Source: Primula veris
Taxonomy: Eukaryota > Streptophyta > Magnoliopsida > Ericales > Primulaceae
DNA length: 64,000 nucleotides
Reading direction: 5' to 3'
Assembly (NCBI GenBank): GCA_963682055.1
Contig: OY821742.1
Span: forward strand, 13,423,752 to 13,487,751
A program made the translations under genes and the position numbers. The notes beneath the pieces were generated by a model. The model did not search any database, was not told the origin of the DNA, and was given only the letters and a program-made list of their open reading frames with translations. This document shows, one piece after another, positions 12,701 through 23,899 of the stretch; within the stretch, counting starts at the first letter, position 1, and every line of letters begins with the position of its first letter.

Positions 12701-14609
12701 CATTTTCCAATAATTTACATGTGTCTCCACCTCCAAACACAACAGTGTTTCCTGTAAGATTTATGACATTTTTTAGAGCACTTGCATTACCTGTCATATG
12801 CTTAGAGCAACCACTGTCAAAATACCAATAATTAGTAGTAACATCATTTAGAGAAGTAATGACAGATTTATTGTTGGCAATTGAGTCATTTTTAATCTTA
12901 ACTTTCCAAACCCAATTCATCTTTTCATCCCATGTAGGGGACAAACAGTTTTTCTGAGAAATATACTTCCTGTGCATTTATAAGTAGCACCTGATTTCTA
13001 GATGTCCAGGTCTTTTTCAAAAATTACACAATTTAGGATTAAGTCTAGGTTTAGCCTTAAAAACTTTCAACTCTTTTCTGGTTGCAACTGTACTTCTAAC
13101 CTTACTGTCAATATCATAAGTTTCAGATTTTATTGAGGATTTAACAAAAGTAGTTTTTCCACTACCTTTATAACCACAGTACCCCAAACTCATGTTATCC
13201 TTTGAGCCTCTAGAACAGGACAACATATCATCTAATTTATCTGAAGCTAAAGCATTCAACAATTTTATTTTCTTAATTTTTGTTCTTTTAACTCAAATTG
13301 TTGTTTGTTGAGTTGTTCAGCGAGGTTCTTTATTTCATCTTTTAGATTAGTATTGAGTTTATTGATGATAATAGATTGTTTATACAGACTTTGATATTTT
13401 TCATAAAGAACAAGATATTGTTGAGTAATATTCTCTTCAGAAGGTTCTGCCTCATCACTACTATAGGTTTTAAGTACAGTTGTAACTAAGGTTGAAACTG
13501 ACTCACAATCACTTTCATACACAGGTTCATCATTAGTGATTCTTCCCATAAAATTAACAAAATTAGATTCATCCTCCACATCACTGTTACTTTCAGATTC
13601 ACTATCACTGTGAATGGTTATATAAGCATTTTTGTAAGTGTTGGCACACTCAGCCTGAATGTGACAATAACCTCTACACTCTCTGCATTGAATTTCTTTA
13701 GACTGATACTCTCTGTCATATTTTTCTTTTGCATTCCACTTTTCTTTAGAATTATTATTAAGTCTACATTCTGGCCTAAATTGATTTTCTCTTTTCTGAA
13801 AGTTTTTAGAGATTCCAGTATCATAATGCTTTTTCTTATAGAATTTTTTGTAAATATTTTTAGCAAAGAAGGCCAGTTGTTCTTCATCATGCATATTGTA
13901 ACAGAATTTAGGTTCAAATTTCTTAATTTGAAAGGCTATTCCCTTTTTCTGTTTTCTTTGGTTTGAAGAATTTTAACTCATGAGTGCTTAGATTTCCTAT
14001 AAGTTCTTCAAGTTTTAAGTTTTCTTGATATGTTGATTCCTCAATAGCAGTTACTTTAATTTCAAACCTTTCTGGAAGAGACCTTAGTGTTTTCTTCACA
14101 AGTTTAGCATCACTGTATTTTTCACCGAAGGTTCCAGCTTGATGGGCAATATGACAAATTCTTCCATTAAACTGTTCAATAGTTTTATCTTTCTCCATTC
14201 TTAGATTTTCAAACTGAGTAGTTAATTGTTGGAGTTTATAAGTTTTTACTTTAACAGTTCCCTCAAAGGTTAATTGTAAGATATCCCATGCCTCTTTGGC
14301 AGTTTCATAGTGAGAGATATACCTGAACCCATTTAGAGTTATACCAACAAAGATTAGGTTTATTGTTGTTGAGTTTGCACTTGACTTTTTGTCCTCATCA
14401 ACAGACCATCTATCTTCAGGCACATTAACTAGTTCACCTTCATCATCGGTGACAGTTAGAACTTCCCAACCATAGAGTACAGACTTCCATACTTGTCCAT
14501 CTTCCTGTTTTATGAAGGATCACGTTCTTATTTTCCAGACTCCATAATTAACTCCACCTTCAAGCAATGGTGGCTTGTTAAACGCGTTTGCTTCCCTCAT
14601 TAAGTCCAT
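9754..14609 (-). pseudogene. gag-pol polyprotein, decayed (SIRE-like copia)
   Basis: Reading on the minus strand from the ATG at 14609, the order is as follows. Gag with a UBN2-type region (14423-13923). A CX2CX4HX4C zinc knuckle, CRECRGYCHIQAEC, near 13690-13650. Aspartic protease motif WYFDSGCSKHMTG near 12830-12790. Integrase core (12120-11443). Reverse transcriptase with YVDD near 10720-10700 (10689-10132 carries the following part). RNase H ending at 9754 with LCDNKSAIDLAKNP. Stops and frameshifts separate these pieces, including an in-frame TGA about 30 codons into gag. The stretch 11440-10690 has no long open frame. The protein would have packaged, copied and integrated the element. 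It cannot do so from this copy. Confidence 0.9.
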
Positions 14610-14654
14610 ATTTATCAGAACACATGATCCTCACTAAGTAGAATCTAGTGTGAA

Positions 14655-14666
14655 GCTCTGATACCA
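14655..14666 (-). promoter_or_regulatory. primer binding site (initiator tRNA-Met)
   Basis: The minus strand reads TGGTATCAGAGC two bases inside the 5' LTR. This is the standard site complementary to the 3' end of plant initiator tRNA-Met. Confidence 0.93.
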
Positions 14667-14668
14667 AT

Positions 14669-15776
14669 TGAAATTCTTATCCGCTGTTCTAGTTGCTGCT
14701 ATGCAGTTAGGTTCCAATTACAGTTGGAACCACAGTTGGAAACTAAGTATAATGATGGACAGAACTTGTAAAGTTAAATGTAATTGAACTAATTCACAAG
14801 AACATTTAACAACGGAGGTCACCCAACTAGGCTACGTCTCCGGGATACTCATCCAGATTAATGATATTATAAAAACTTACAATATAGGATTCAAGTCTTA
14901 ATGAAAAACTCTCAGACTCTCTCTAGGTTTTTCTGCCTATCTCTATATTGTTTCTGCCTTATAACTATCACTCAAAATATCAATGACATCCCACCATTGT
15001 TTTTTGTTTTAAAAGCTCACTGTGTATTCTCTCAAATATGAGTTCTTTATAATTTAGAACACACACGTTTTACAGGCAAAGTTATTAACTATTTAAAGAG
15101 TAAAACAATTTTCTTTCTTTAAGATCTTGTTGATTGTTTGGCCTCTTTTAATTGATCTCAATCTTTCCATCTTTGCATGAGATACTGTTGCATTTAATTG
15201 ATCTCAATTTTCATATCAATACCTGTTAATAACTTGCTTGAAAATAGCAGTTACTATTTTCTTAAACAATGAACATATAAAATAATATATTTTAGAGATA
15301 AAATATTAATATATTTTGAAACCATAACTCTATATAGCATTCAATCTAATTGCATCATAACAGATTTTGTAAACACATAGATTGCATTTCGTGATAAAGA
15401 CTTTGCATAATAATAGATATTTAGTTACACAATAAAAGAAACAATATCTTCTAAACTAATCTTCATATATCTTTTAAGCAACTTGCATTCTTTAACAACT
15501 AAATATTCTCAATATATATAAAGTAATCTTTTTAAACAAATGAGAATATATCCTGCATACTTTAATTCAAATAAAAGAGTTTAAAGATTAAGTAATACAG
15601 TTAGACAGAATTAGACGGAATCTTGTGTATTGCCAGGTTGAAACTGTAGTTGCAACTGAGGTTGCAATATTATCTGTAAACATAAAACTGTCTTAATTTT
15701 TATTATTCAACTTAAATTATTTTGTTCAAACCAATTGACAACAAGGAGTTAATAGGTTACAAATATGCTCCTAACA
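14669..15776 (-). repeat. 5' LTR of SIRE-like copia element
   Basis: Matches 6007-7104 over its whole length. The minus strand begins TGTTAGGAGC. It carries the element's own promoter, directed away from the P450 gene, and ends 168 bp before the P450 start codon. A cluster of TTGCAAC motifs lies at 15635-15668. Confidence 0.92.
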
Positions 15777-15781
15777 ATAAC

Positions 15782-15943
15782 TCCTACCTACAAACGAGGG
15801 TACTCTCATCTACCAAAAATATTGTAAATTAATGTTGTGGTAGGTTGCAGTAATTAAGTTGTGGATGCCTCCATGATTCCATATTATATATATCCCCCTC
15901 ACCACTCCTTTCACTTTCAGTTTTAAACTATAACAAAATTCTA
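15782..15943 (+). promoter_or_regulatory. core promoter and 5' leader of the P450 gene
   Basis: A TATA box (ATATTATATATAT, 15881-15893) lies about 55 bp before the ATG, followed by a CT-rich leader. Only about 100 bp of native sequence remains upstream of the TATA box before the copia LTR, so any older distal elements now lie beyond 6001. Confidence 0.6.
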
Positions 15944-18900
15944 ATGGTGTTTTACTATAACATCACCTTTTGGCTCACCATATCTGCCCTCCTCCTCGTC
16001 ATCACTCTCCTCCGTCCCAAGAAAAATGCCAACCTGCGCCTCCCTCCGGGCCCAAAACCATGGCCCATCATCGGAAACATGAACTTAATCGGCTCACTCC
16101 CTCACCGTTCCCTCCATGCACTTGCCCAAAAGTACGGTCCTCTCATGTATCTAAAACTAGGCTCAAAAGGCGCTGTTGTGGGATCATCCGCCGATATAGC
16201 AAAAACCATGCTCAAAACATTGGACGCCACGTTTGCGGACAGGCCTCAAAACGCGGCTGGAAAAATTACAACGTATAATTTTTCAGATATAACATGGTCG
16301 CAATACGGGCCGTATTGGAGGCAGGCAAGAAGAATGTGCTTAGTAGAGCTGTTTAGTGTTAAAAGGCTCGATTCATTGGAGTATATTCGCGACGAAGAGA
16401 CGAAATCTTGCCTAAAGAAGTTCTACATGCTAGGGGGCGATCAAGAGTTTTTGGTCAAGGATTATTTGTCAACAGTTAGCTTGAATGTCATAAGCAGGAT
16501 GGTCCTGGGAAAGAGGTATATACGTTTCTTAAATAATTCGAAGGTGAAAACAATTATGTTTTTTTTATTATGTTGTTATAATATTGTGCGTTTGATTTAA
16601 AAAAAAAGGAAATCTCGTAATTTGTATCAGAAATGATGTAACTTTTTATGTAACACAAGGAACTATATATATGTACTCTGTTTCTGAAAACCTTTTGCAA
16701 TTTTGTTCCTGTAAGTACACTTTATAAAAATATTCAATGGTTGCTTATCCAAACGAGTGCACAGACAAAAGAATTTTTTTTCAATATCCTGTGATTGATA
16801 ATGCTTTGAGAGATTATAAATCATGAGTGCAGCCTCTATTGAATGCGACAGTCTTCGGGAATAAATGTTTCAAAGTTGTACTTTTTACTAATATAGTCTG
16901 TTTTATAGCACTTGGGGACTGCCCCATTTCTTTTCCAATTTTATATCTACCTATAAACAAGGTTATTCTTATTCTAATCGTACTTTTTAAAATTCCTTTT
17001 TCCTTTTATAATGTATAAACTTGTCAGTCTGACATTATTTATAAAGATACTTGGACAAAGATGCAAACCCAATTGTGAAACCTGACGAGTTCAAGGAGAT
17101 GTTGAACGAGCTTTTCTTGCTTAATGGAGTGTTTAACATTGGAGACTCGATACCTTGGCTGGCATTTTTGGACTTACAAGGATATGTTAAGAGAATGAAA
17201 GCTTGCGCTAAAAAGTTTGATAAACTTTTGGAGTATGTGTTGGACGAACACAATGCTAAAAGGAAACAAGAGGGGAAAAACTTTGTGGCAAATGATTTGG
17301 TTGACGTCTTGTTGCAACTTGCTGACGATCCCAATCTTGAGGTCAAGCTTGAAAGGCATGGTGTCAAAGCTTTCACGCAGGTATTCATAATTGTGTAGTA
17401 GTAAGTAAGCGGATCCATGATTTTAACAAAGGGAAAATGCATGGGAAAATAACAGTGTTTTAAATAACGTTATCGCTATCGTAGCGTTTTTTCAAGAGAA
17501 ACGCTAAAAGCGCTAATAGCGTTGCTATATAGCGCTTTGCGGTATATTTTTTTTTGCCTAAATATGCACTAAATTTTAGAATATATAACAAAAAAAATAA
17601 AAAAAATGTATAGTTATATTAGATAGTAATAAAAAAAAATCAAAAAAATTTTTGTTGTTGCTGAGTTTTGAACCCAGGTCTGCTGAAAATTACAGCACTG
17701 CCTTAACCATCTGGACTGCAGACACTTTTATGAAAATTACACAATATATATTATTTATTTAAATCCGCTGTTTTTTTTTTAACTCGCTATTTACGCTTTT
17801 GGTCCAGAATTTCGCGCTTTTTGCGCTTTTGGTCCCCTATAGCGCGATTTTAGCGCAATTCCACCCAAAATCGTGATTTTTCGTTGCGTTTTTTACCAAA
17901 AAAGCGCTATTTCGCGCTACGTAGCGCTACGTAGCGCGAATTTTAAAACATAGGAAAATAATGGATATGTGCATATAATTGGTACTTAATTGGAAAAAAA
18001 AACTTCATGTTATATTATATGCGTAAATAATATAAGATGAAGTTTTTAAAGATCAATTATGTTATATTATATGCCTAAATAATTGGTACAGTAGTAAAGA
18101 TCGGTACAGACCACTTCATATATACCAATAATACCCTTTTGTAACACACCTCATCCTCTCTTTCCACTACATGTTATATTATATGCGTAAATTATAACTT
18201 TGCTTATTTATGGCTCAATCAACTTCAGTCGCCTTATTAAGGATCAATTATGATATTCCCCAGCTTTAACTCAATTTCGTATAAATTCATCACAATGGAT
18301 TTAGAGAGTGAAAATAGTAGGTTCGCATACTCAAGAATCTCTATATACTATATAGCATAGTAAGGAGCAAATTGGTCTTGCTGCCACGAGAAAATCGAGA
18401 TACATATTCATGTAACCTCAATTCTTGACATGTGGTTCATTTCTGTGTGCACTAAATCATTTTTAGGACCTGCTAGCCGGTGGAACAGAGAGCTCTGCAA
18501 CGACAGTAGAATGGACACTCTCGGAAATGTTGAGGAGGCCAGAGACCTTTGAAAAGGCCACCGAAGAGCTAGACAGAGTCATAGGAAGGGAGAGGTGGGT
18601 AAATGAGAAAGACATGCCAAACTTACCATATATCGAATCTCTTGTCAAAGAGACATTTCGTATGCATCCCGTGGGCGCTATGCTTGTCCCTCGTCGTTCC
18701 CGAGAAGATTGCCAACTGGCAGGCTATGACATCCCAAAAGGTATAACATAATAGTATTTCAGAAACCTATCAAATGCTTCTGCTGCTTATCCACAACTCC
18801 GAGCGTCTTCCTCAGCCTCGACTCTCTGAATATATTTTTTGTAAATAAACATTTACTACTTATGTCTTACCGGTTGGTGTGCTAGCTGTTAGGATTTGAT

Positions 18901-20184
18901 AATCTTTTGTAAGATAAACAAGATCACTATTTAAACTCAATAAAATGAAGTAATACAATGGGAAAAAACTGACTAAACTACTCTTAGATTAGTAAATGGT
19001 AAACTAGCTAACACCAAAGTATGCACAAGATCATTTGGGCTGCAAATCAACCGAACCGTTCATGAACAAGCTCGTGCTCGGCTCGTTAAATACTCGGCGC
19101 GTACTCGTTCATTTACTAATCAGTCGAGGCTTGACAAAATAATAAGACTTGTGAACAGACTCGGACTCGTTTAACTTCTTTTTTTCATAAATGTTCTTTT
19201 TATTTATGTAAAATTTATCAAATATAATGTTGATGGTCAATAAATATTATTCAATTCATGTAATAATTTTTTTTTAAAACTAAATCTAATTTAAACTAAA
19301 ACTCACAATCATTAAATGTATTATTTCTTATATTAACATTAATTTAGCTAACTAAAAAATATTTATAAGAGAAACGATAATAAATCTGTATGAAAACGTG
19401 TTCAGTCAGGATTCGTGAACAGACTGGTCTATAATCGAACCGAGTATGAATAAGATTTTAGGACTGATTTAGTAAACGAGTCGAGTTTGAGCAGAGCTGG
19501 ACTCGGCTCAGCTCATTTGCAGCCCTAAACATCATATAGTATGCAAACACTAGCATCTCACTTGTAACCTGAGTTGCAGAGTTGCATTTAACATGTCCCC
19601 TCTTGTCTTATAGAGTAGTATCATTGAGCAAAAGAGAATGCAGCTCACTTTTTTCTAAATTGGGTTGTCCCATATAACACTTGACTGCTTTAATGCAATA
19701 TTTGGTGTTGTGCTATCCTCTCACCTGAAGAATTAAGTTGTTAGTGAGAGATATTATATTAAAAGTTATAATCAAGAAGTGTTGTGTGGCTAATTGTGTT
19801 ATTTTCCTTTGGTTCTTAAAAGGAACTGAGATCCTCATTAACGCTTGGGCTATCGGACAAGACCCGAAAGTGTGGGAAAATCCAGAGGCGTTTTCTCCGG
19901 AAAGATTTATTGGAAGTGATATCGATGTGAAAGGGAATCATTTCGAGTTGTTACCGTTTGGTGCAGGAAGGAGAATGTGCCCGGGCTATATGCTTGGGCT
20001 GAAGGTGATCCACTCGACCTTGGCCAATCTTTTACATGGTTTCGAGTGGAAATTACCCAGCCATATGAAGAAAGAGAATTTAAACATGGAAGATGTATTT
20101 GGGCTTTCGACCCCGAGGAAGGTACCACTTTCTGTTGTGGCAAAGCCTCGACTTGCCTCTCATCTCTATACAGCTGACCTCTAA
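15944..20184 (+). CDS. cytochrome P450 monooxygenase, CYP92-like, four exons
   Basis: Exons are 15944-16515, 17047-17380, 18467-18740 and 19823-20184; all introns are GT-AG and the spliced frame gives 513 residues without a stop. The protein has an N-terminal ER anchor (about residues 7-23), the PPGP hinge (34-37), WRQAR of helix C (125-129), the oxygen-binding AGGTESS of helix I (306-312), ETFR (364-367), PERF (419-422) and the haem loop FGAGRRMCPG with Cys446. Key residues are all present. Stretches such as TTYNFSDITW, LNGVFNIGDSIPW and the C-terminal FGLSTP region resemble CYP92 enzymes of the CYP71 clan; the substrate cannot be told. MITEs occupy parts of introns 2 and 3, and a copia LTR sits in the proximal promoter. 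A CYP71 or CYP75-type assignment is less likely. Confidence 0.9.
17453..17952. mobile_element. Mutator-type MITE in P450 intron 2
   Basis: A 500-bp element bounded by imperfect inverted termini (CAGTGTTTTAAAT and, inverted, TATGTTTTAAAAT). It is flanked by the 9-bp direct duplication GGAAAATAA (17444-17452 and 17953-17961). A 9-bp duplication is typical of Mutator-like elements. The interior is rich in GCGCTA/TAGCGC words near both ends and contains a tRNA-like stretch. No transposase is encoded. Confidence 0.8.
17655..17725 (-). pseudogene. tRNA-like relic inside the Mutator-type MITE
   Basis: On the minus strand an A-box-like TGGTTAAGGCAG (near 17709-17699) is followed by a 5-bp anticodon-type stem TGCTG/CAGCA with a 7-nt loop and a B-box-like GGTTCAAAACTC (17674-17663). 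The acceptor stem does not close, and the residue before the anticodon position is A, not T. It is not a functional tRNA gene. Confidence 0.5.
19035..19527. mobile_element. hAT-type MITE in P450 intron 3
   Basis: Termini are TTGGGCTGCAAAT and, inverted, TAGGGCTGCAAAT. The flanks are 8-bp near-duplicates, AAGATCAT (19027-19034) and AACATCAT (19528-19535). Subterminal regions repeat CGAGC/GCTCG words. It has no coding capacity. It lies wholly within the intron, so the splice sites are untouched. Confidence 0.75.
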
Positions 20185-20769
20185 ACAAATGTATTAATTT
20201 GCTTATGTTTTTAAATGGTGGTTGTTTAAATAAACAATATGCAAGTATGCAACCGCTTAATAATGTTTCCAAAAGCATGGGTGTTAATGCTTTTGTTTAA
20301 TAATTGTAATTTGTGTTGTAATGCTTCGTGATACTCTGCGGTGTTGGTTAAGTTACACTTGAATTATTATTCGCCAAGTATATTTCACATCAATAAAGAA
20401 AAAGAAAAATCATACTTTTCTAAATTTCACATCACGGGCAAGACCACCTGTGATTATTGTTAGCTACTATATAATTTTCTCTAAAAAAAAACAATTAATG
20501 AGAGCCCGGTGCCTATTTATGTGTCTAAAACCCAAATTAATGAGCCGTTTCAAATGAATTACATTATGTAACCAATGATTTAAATAGCATGTTTTGTAAT
20601 GTGATGATGAATACGCTACTATTCGCCAGAATGGCCGTGTTCATCGTAATGCTCTTTTTCATATATAAAATTAGTAATCTAATTTGTAATGCTTATGTGG
20701 AACTTTTTTTTTTTTTTTTAATTAACATCGCCATGCTCATTATTATCATAAATAATATGCACAAACAAT
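20185..20769 (+). terminator. P450 3' region with poly(A) signal
   Basis: AATAAA at 20392-20397 lies about 210 bp after the stop codon and is a plausible poly(A) signal. The rest is AT-rich, with a T run at 20706-20719. No other gene is seen. Confidence 0.45.
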
Positions 20770-21667
20770 TAGAGCTGGGCACGGTCCGGTCCGGTTTTTG
20801 GTAAAACCGGAACCAAAACCGAAATTAATTTCGGTCCGGTTATTTTCGGTTTTCGGTTTTCTGAAAATGTGAACCGAACCGAACCGGACCAAAACAAACC
20901 GGTTCGATTCGGTTCCGGTTCTGGTTTGGTTTTCGGTACCGGTTTTGGTATGAAACAAAATAAATCAAGAATTTACAAATTTAATTTTCAATACGAAAAG
21001 GTATGAATTTACAAAATTCATTTTTAATACAAAAATCCAGCTTTTTCCAATAAAACTACAACCAAACAATATGTTTCCATTCATACAAGTACAAACATTC
21101 ATAGTTATAACTAATCATTTACTAAACATCCATAGCTTGTGCCTTGTGTAATGATCTACTACTTTTAATAATTATGTAAAAATAAAAATGCAAAAAACAA
21201 AAAAGATGGTATGGATGCTCACCATTGAAAATTTGGAACAGAGAGAGACTGAGAGAGAATGCGGCTAAGAAATGAGTGAGAGTGAGAGTAATAACTGATA
21301 AGGTCCATAAGGAATTAAGGAAGCCCTACAAACATTTACATTACTGGTCTTTTATTTTGTTTGTTTGTTTCTTTATTTAACCAAAGAAATTAATTTGTAC
21401 ATGTATGGTATAGAATTAATTAGTATATTTTTTCGGTTTTTTCGGATTTTTTTCGGTTTTTTCTATTTTATGGTTTTTTCGGTTTTACGGTTTTTTTCGG
21501 TTCAGTTATGCAGTGAACCGAAACCGGCCAAAATGGTTTTCGGTCTTCTCGGTTTCGGTCTTTTTCAGTTTCGGTTTTTTCGGTTTCGGTTTTTTTCGGT
21601 TCGGTCCGGTTCGGTCCGGTTCGGTTTCCGGTCTGGGTCGGTTTTCGCGGGTTTTTGCCCAGCCCTA
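20770..21667. mobile_element. hAT-type MITE with GGTTCGGTT-type repeats
   Basis: About 900 bp with termini TAGAGCTGGGC and, inverted, TAGGGCTGGGC. It is flanked by CAAACAAT (20762-20769) and CAAACAGT (21668-21675), an 8-bp duplication with one difference. Each end carries a long run of CCGGTTTCGG-like repeats in inverted orientation. The middle is AT-rich. ORFs across it are translations of the repeats. Confidence 0.78.
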
Positions 21668-23464
21668 CAAACAGTAGAAGAATCATTACACTTGGAACAG
21701 CCTCCAAGTGCTAAGAAAAATCAAATATTACATAGAACATAATACCCCGTATACCTAAAACTCTATCTAAATCATTTCACACAGACAAGTTAAAACGTAA
21801 TCTAAAAAGCCCTAAATACAAAAGTTACTCTATTAATGAAAAATGAAATATTATCGTGCAATTCAACCTAAACAGGAGATATAAGTGCAGGCTAACTGGT
21901 GATCGCAGAAAAGAGCACAAAAGTGTACACTAATAAACCCAATAAAAAAATAAGAAAACTGAGACATAGCCCAAAAAGTCAATCCAACACATGCAGACAC
22001 TCTCTCCTAAACCAAAATAGAAGCCATAATCCAAAATGTAGTGGTCATAATCGCACAATACTAAAAAATATACATATGAAAAAGGCTCATCTCATAGAAC
22101 CAAACAACTAAATATCCAAGTCAGCTACACACATGACAAGCTCCGTCACAAATCAACATCGAGATCAAACAAACTTACAGCTAAGCGGAACAAATATAAG
22201 AGCACATAACATGTCAGTTTTATCCACCAAATACCATAAACTAAGAATTTAACCAAATTGCAATATATTAGTAAATACTAGGGCAACTATAACTTACCGC
22301 ACACTAGTAACGATTTATAAGTATACTTACGGTACGAATTCGTCCGACTCGTAAAGTTTTATCGTGGTGCCAACACACTAGTGATAACCGATCTAAAAAG
22401 GCCTATAATAGCGAAAACCCCCCAAAAATACCTCCAAAAATCAATACCCTCACAAAAGTCCGGCCCCAATCGAAACCTAAGAATCCCAAAATATTAGAAA
22501 CCCCACGCAAAGCAAAAGGTCCAAAATCAAAGGTCGAGAGTGGTCATCGAAAGACTATATAGTATACATGTGAGCATTTAAAAGGAGGGGTAACGGGTGA
22601 GAGAAAAGAAAGGAGGGAGAGGTGAGAGAAAATAAATGAAGGAGGGGTGAGATAAGAGAAAGGAGAAGAAGGGGGTTAGATCTCCACTACCGTCGACGAC
22701 GGAGATGACAAGATCAGGAAAGGGAGTGAATGGTTGGAGTAGCGTAAGAAAGGAGGGAGAGGATGACAAGGGGATGAAGAAGAGGTGATTGTAAATGGCC
22801 GGGGAAAGGAGATCAGTGTCGCCGTCCCCCGTCCCGGATGACGGCGGATGCAGAGGTAGGGTTTGAGGTTTTATTTGGGGGAAAAGAGATGATAGAGAGG
22901 CTTTGTTTAATTTGAGCTTTTTCGCAAAAATGCTTCTATTGAACTCTGTATATTAGTACAGTGGTTAAGTTCAACTTGAATAAAAAAAAATTAACTTGAA
23001 TAATATACATTAAAAGTAATTCTTTTTTTTTATATGTTTCCATACCATTTACAGTTTTTTGCTTTTTTCTTTGTTCATATACAAATTTCAACATACTATC
23101 AAAACAATGCTACAAAATTCATATATTGAAATTTTCAACAACAACAAATCACCATGTGTATAATTCACATTGTCCATGAGCAAGATCACCGGTGATTATT
23201 ATCCACCAAATAAACCTTCTCAATGATACAAAACTTTGATCTAGGCTCAACTTAAAATCTCAACACTACTGTGTGTATAATTCGCATTGTGTTCAACTGG
23301 CCATCAAAGGCTCATCATAATCATCGCAATCCAATCATTAGTAAGGGGTTCGTATTCAATACTATTTTTATAGTCTTGTCTTTGTTACAACTAGACCACT
23401 CATAGTCATATGTCGTCACTTGTCGTTGGAGTCTTATATTTCATCTCATCTTAACACATATATA
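21668..23464. other. intergenic DNA, one purine-rich stretch
   Basis: No gene is recognised. A GA-rich stretch at 22580-22790 gives a low-complexity minus-strand ORF that I do not regard as a gene. The remainder is AT-rich. Confidence 0.5.
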
Positions 23465-23469
23465 CGACT

Positions 23470-23748
23470 TGATAAATTCTCGATTCATACTCAAAATCTA
23501 GAGAGAGAAAATGAGAAATTATAATGAAATCAGATATTTTCATTAATTGGTAAAAATGAGTTACATGCTTATATATAACCGCCTGTAGCTAACTACCAAC
23601 TCATCACAGCTAACAACCAATCATATAATTTCTCATTATTACAGAATCAATACACTGACAAAAGAAAGTAACAACTAAACTCCAAACTATTTACAGTTTG
23701 ACCTATATCAATATGAAAACGTGACATTTAACCTCAGCATTGTCAACA
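23470..23748 (-). repeat. 3' LTR of small copia element
   Basis: Plus strand begins TGATAAATTC and ends GTCAACA. It matches 27809-28086 with scattered substitutions. Confidence 0.85.
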
Positions 23749-23899
23749 TGCCCCCTCAAGATAGAGATTATTCAGTTGTTAAATTCAAAACTCCCATCTT
23801 GGACAATAAGAAATGAAATACCATGTAAGAAAGTGGCTTGATCATAATATCTGCTAACTGGTGAGAAAAATAAACATAGAGGAGATGAATTAGACCAAA

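Larger units (their letters stand above)
6007..15776 (-). mobile_element. full-length, decayed SIRE/Maximus-like Ty1-copia retrotransposon
   Basis: Two long repeats (6007-7104 and 14669-15776) begin TG and end CA. They flank a priming site complementary to initiator tRNA-Met at one end and a polypurine tract at the other. The 5-bp duplication ATAAC sits outside both ends (6002-6006 and 15777-15781), so the boundaries are well supported. On the minus strand the order is gag, protease, integrase, reverse transcriptase, RNase H, then an extra ORF before the 3' LTR. That order, the LTRs of about 1.1 kb and the YVDDIVFGST reverse-transcriptase motif fit the SIRE/Maximus lineage. Coding regions carry many stops and shifts and the LTRs differ at many sites, so the insertion is old and not autonomous. 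Confidence 0.93.

Noticed and set aside
13610..13966. Plus-strand ORF overlapping gag of the SIRE-like element
   Set aside because: It is the antisense shadow of the gag frame; hydrophobic by complementarity only.
22578..22769. Proline/serine-rich minus-strand ORF
   Set aside because: Derived from purine-rich low-complexity DNA; no motif or gene structure.
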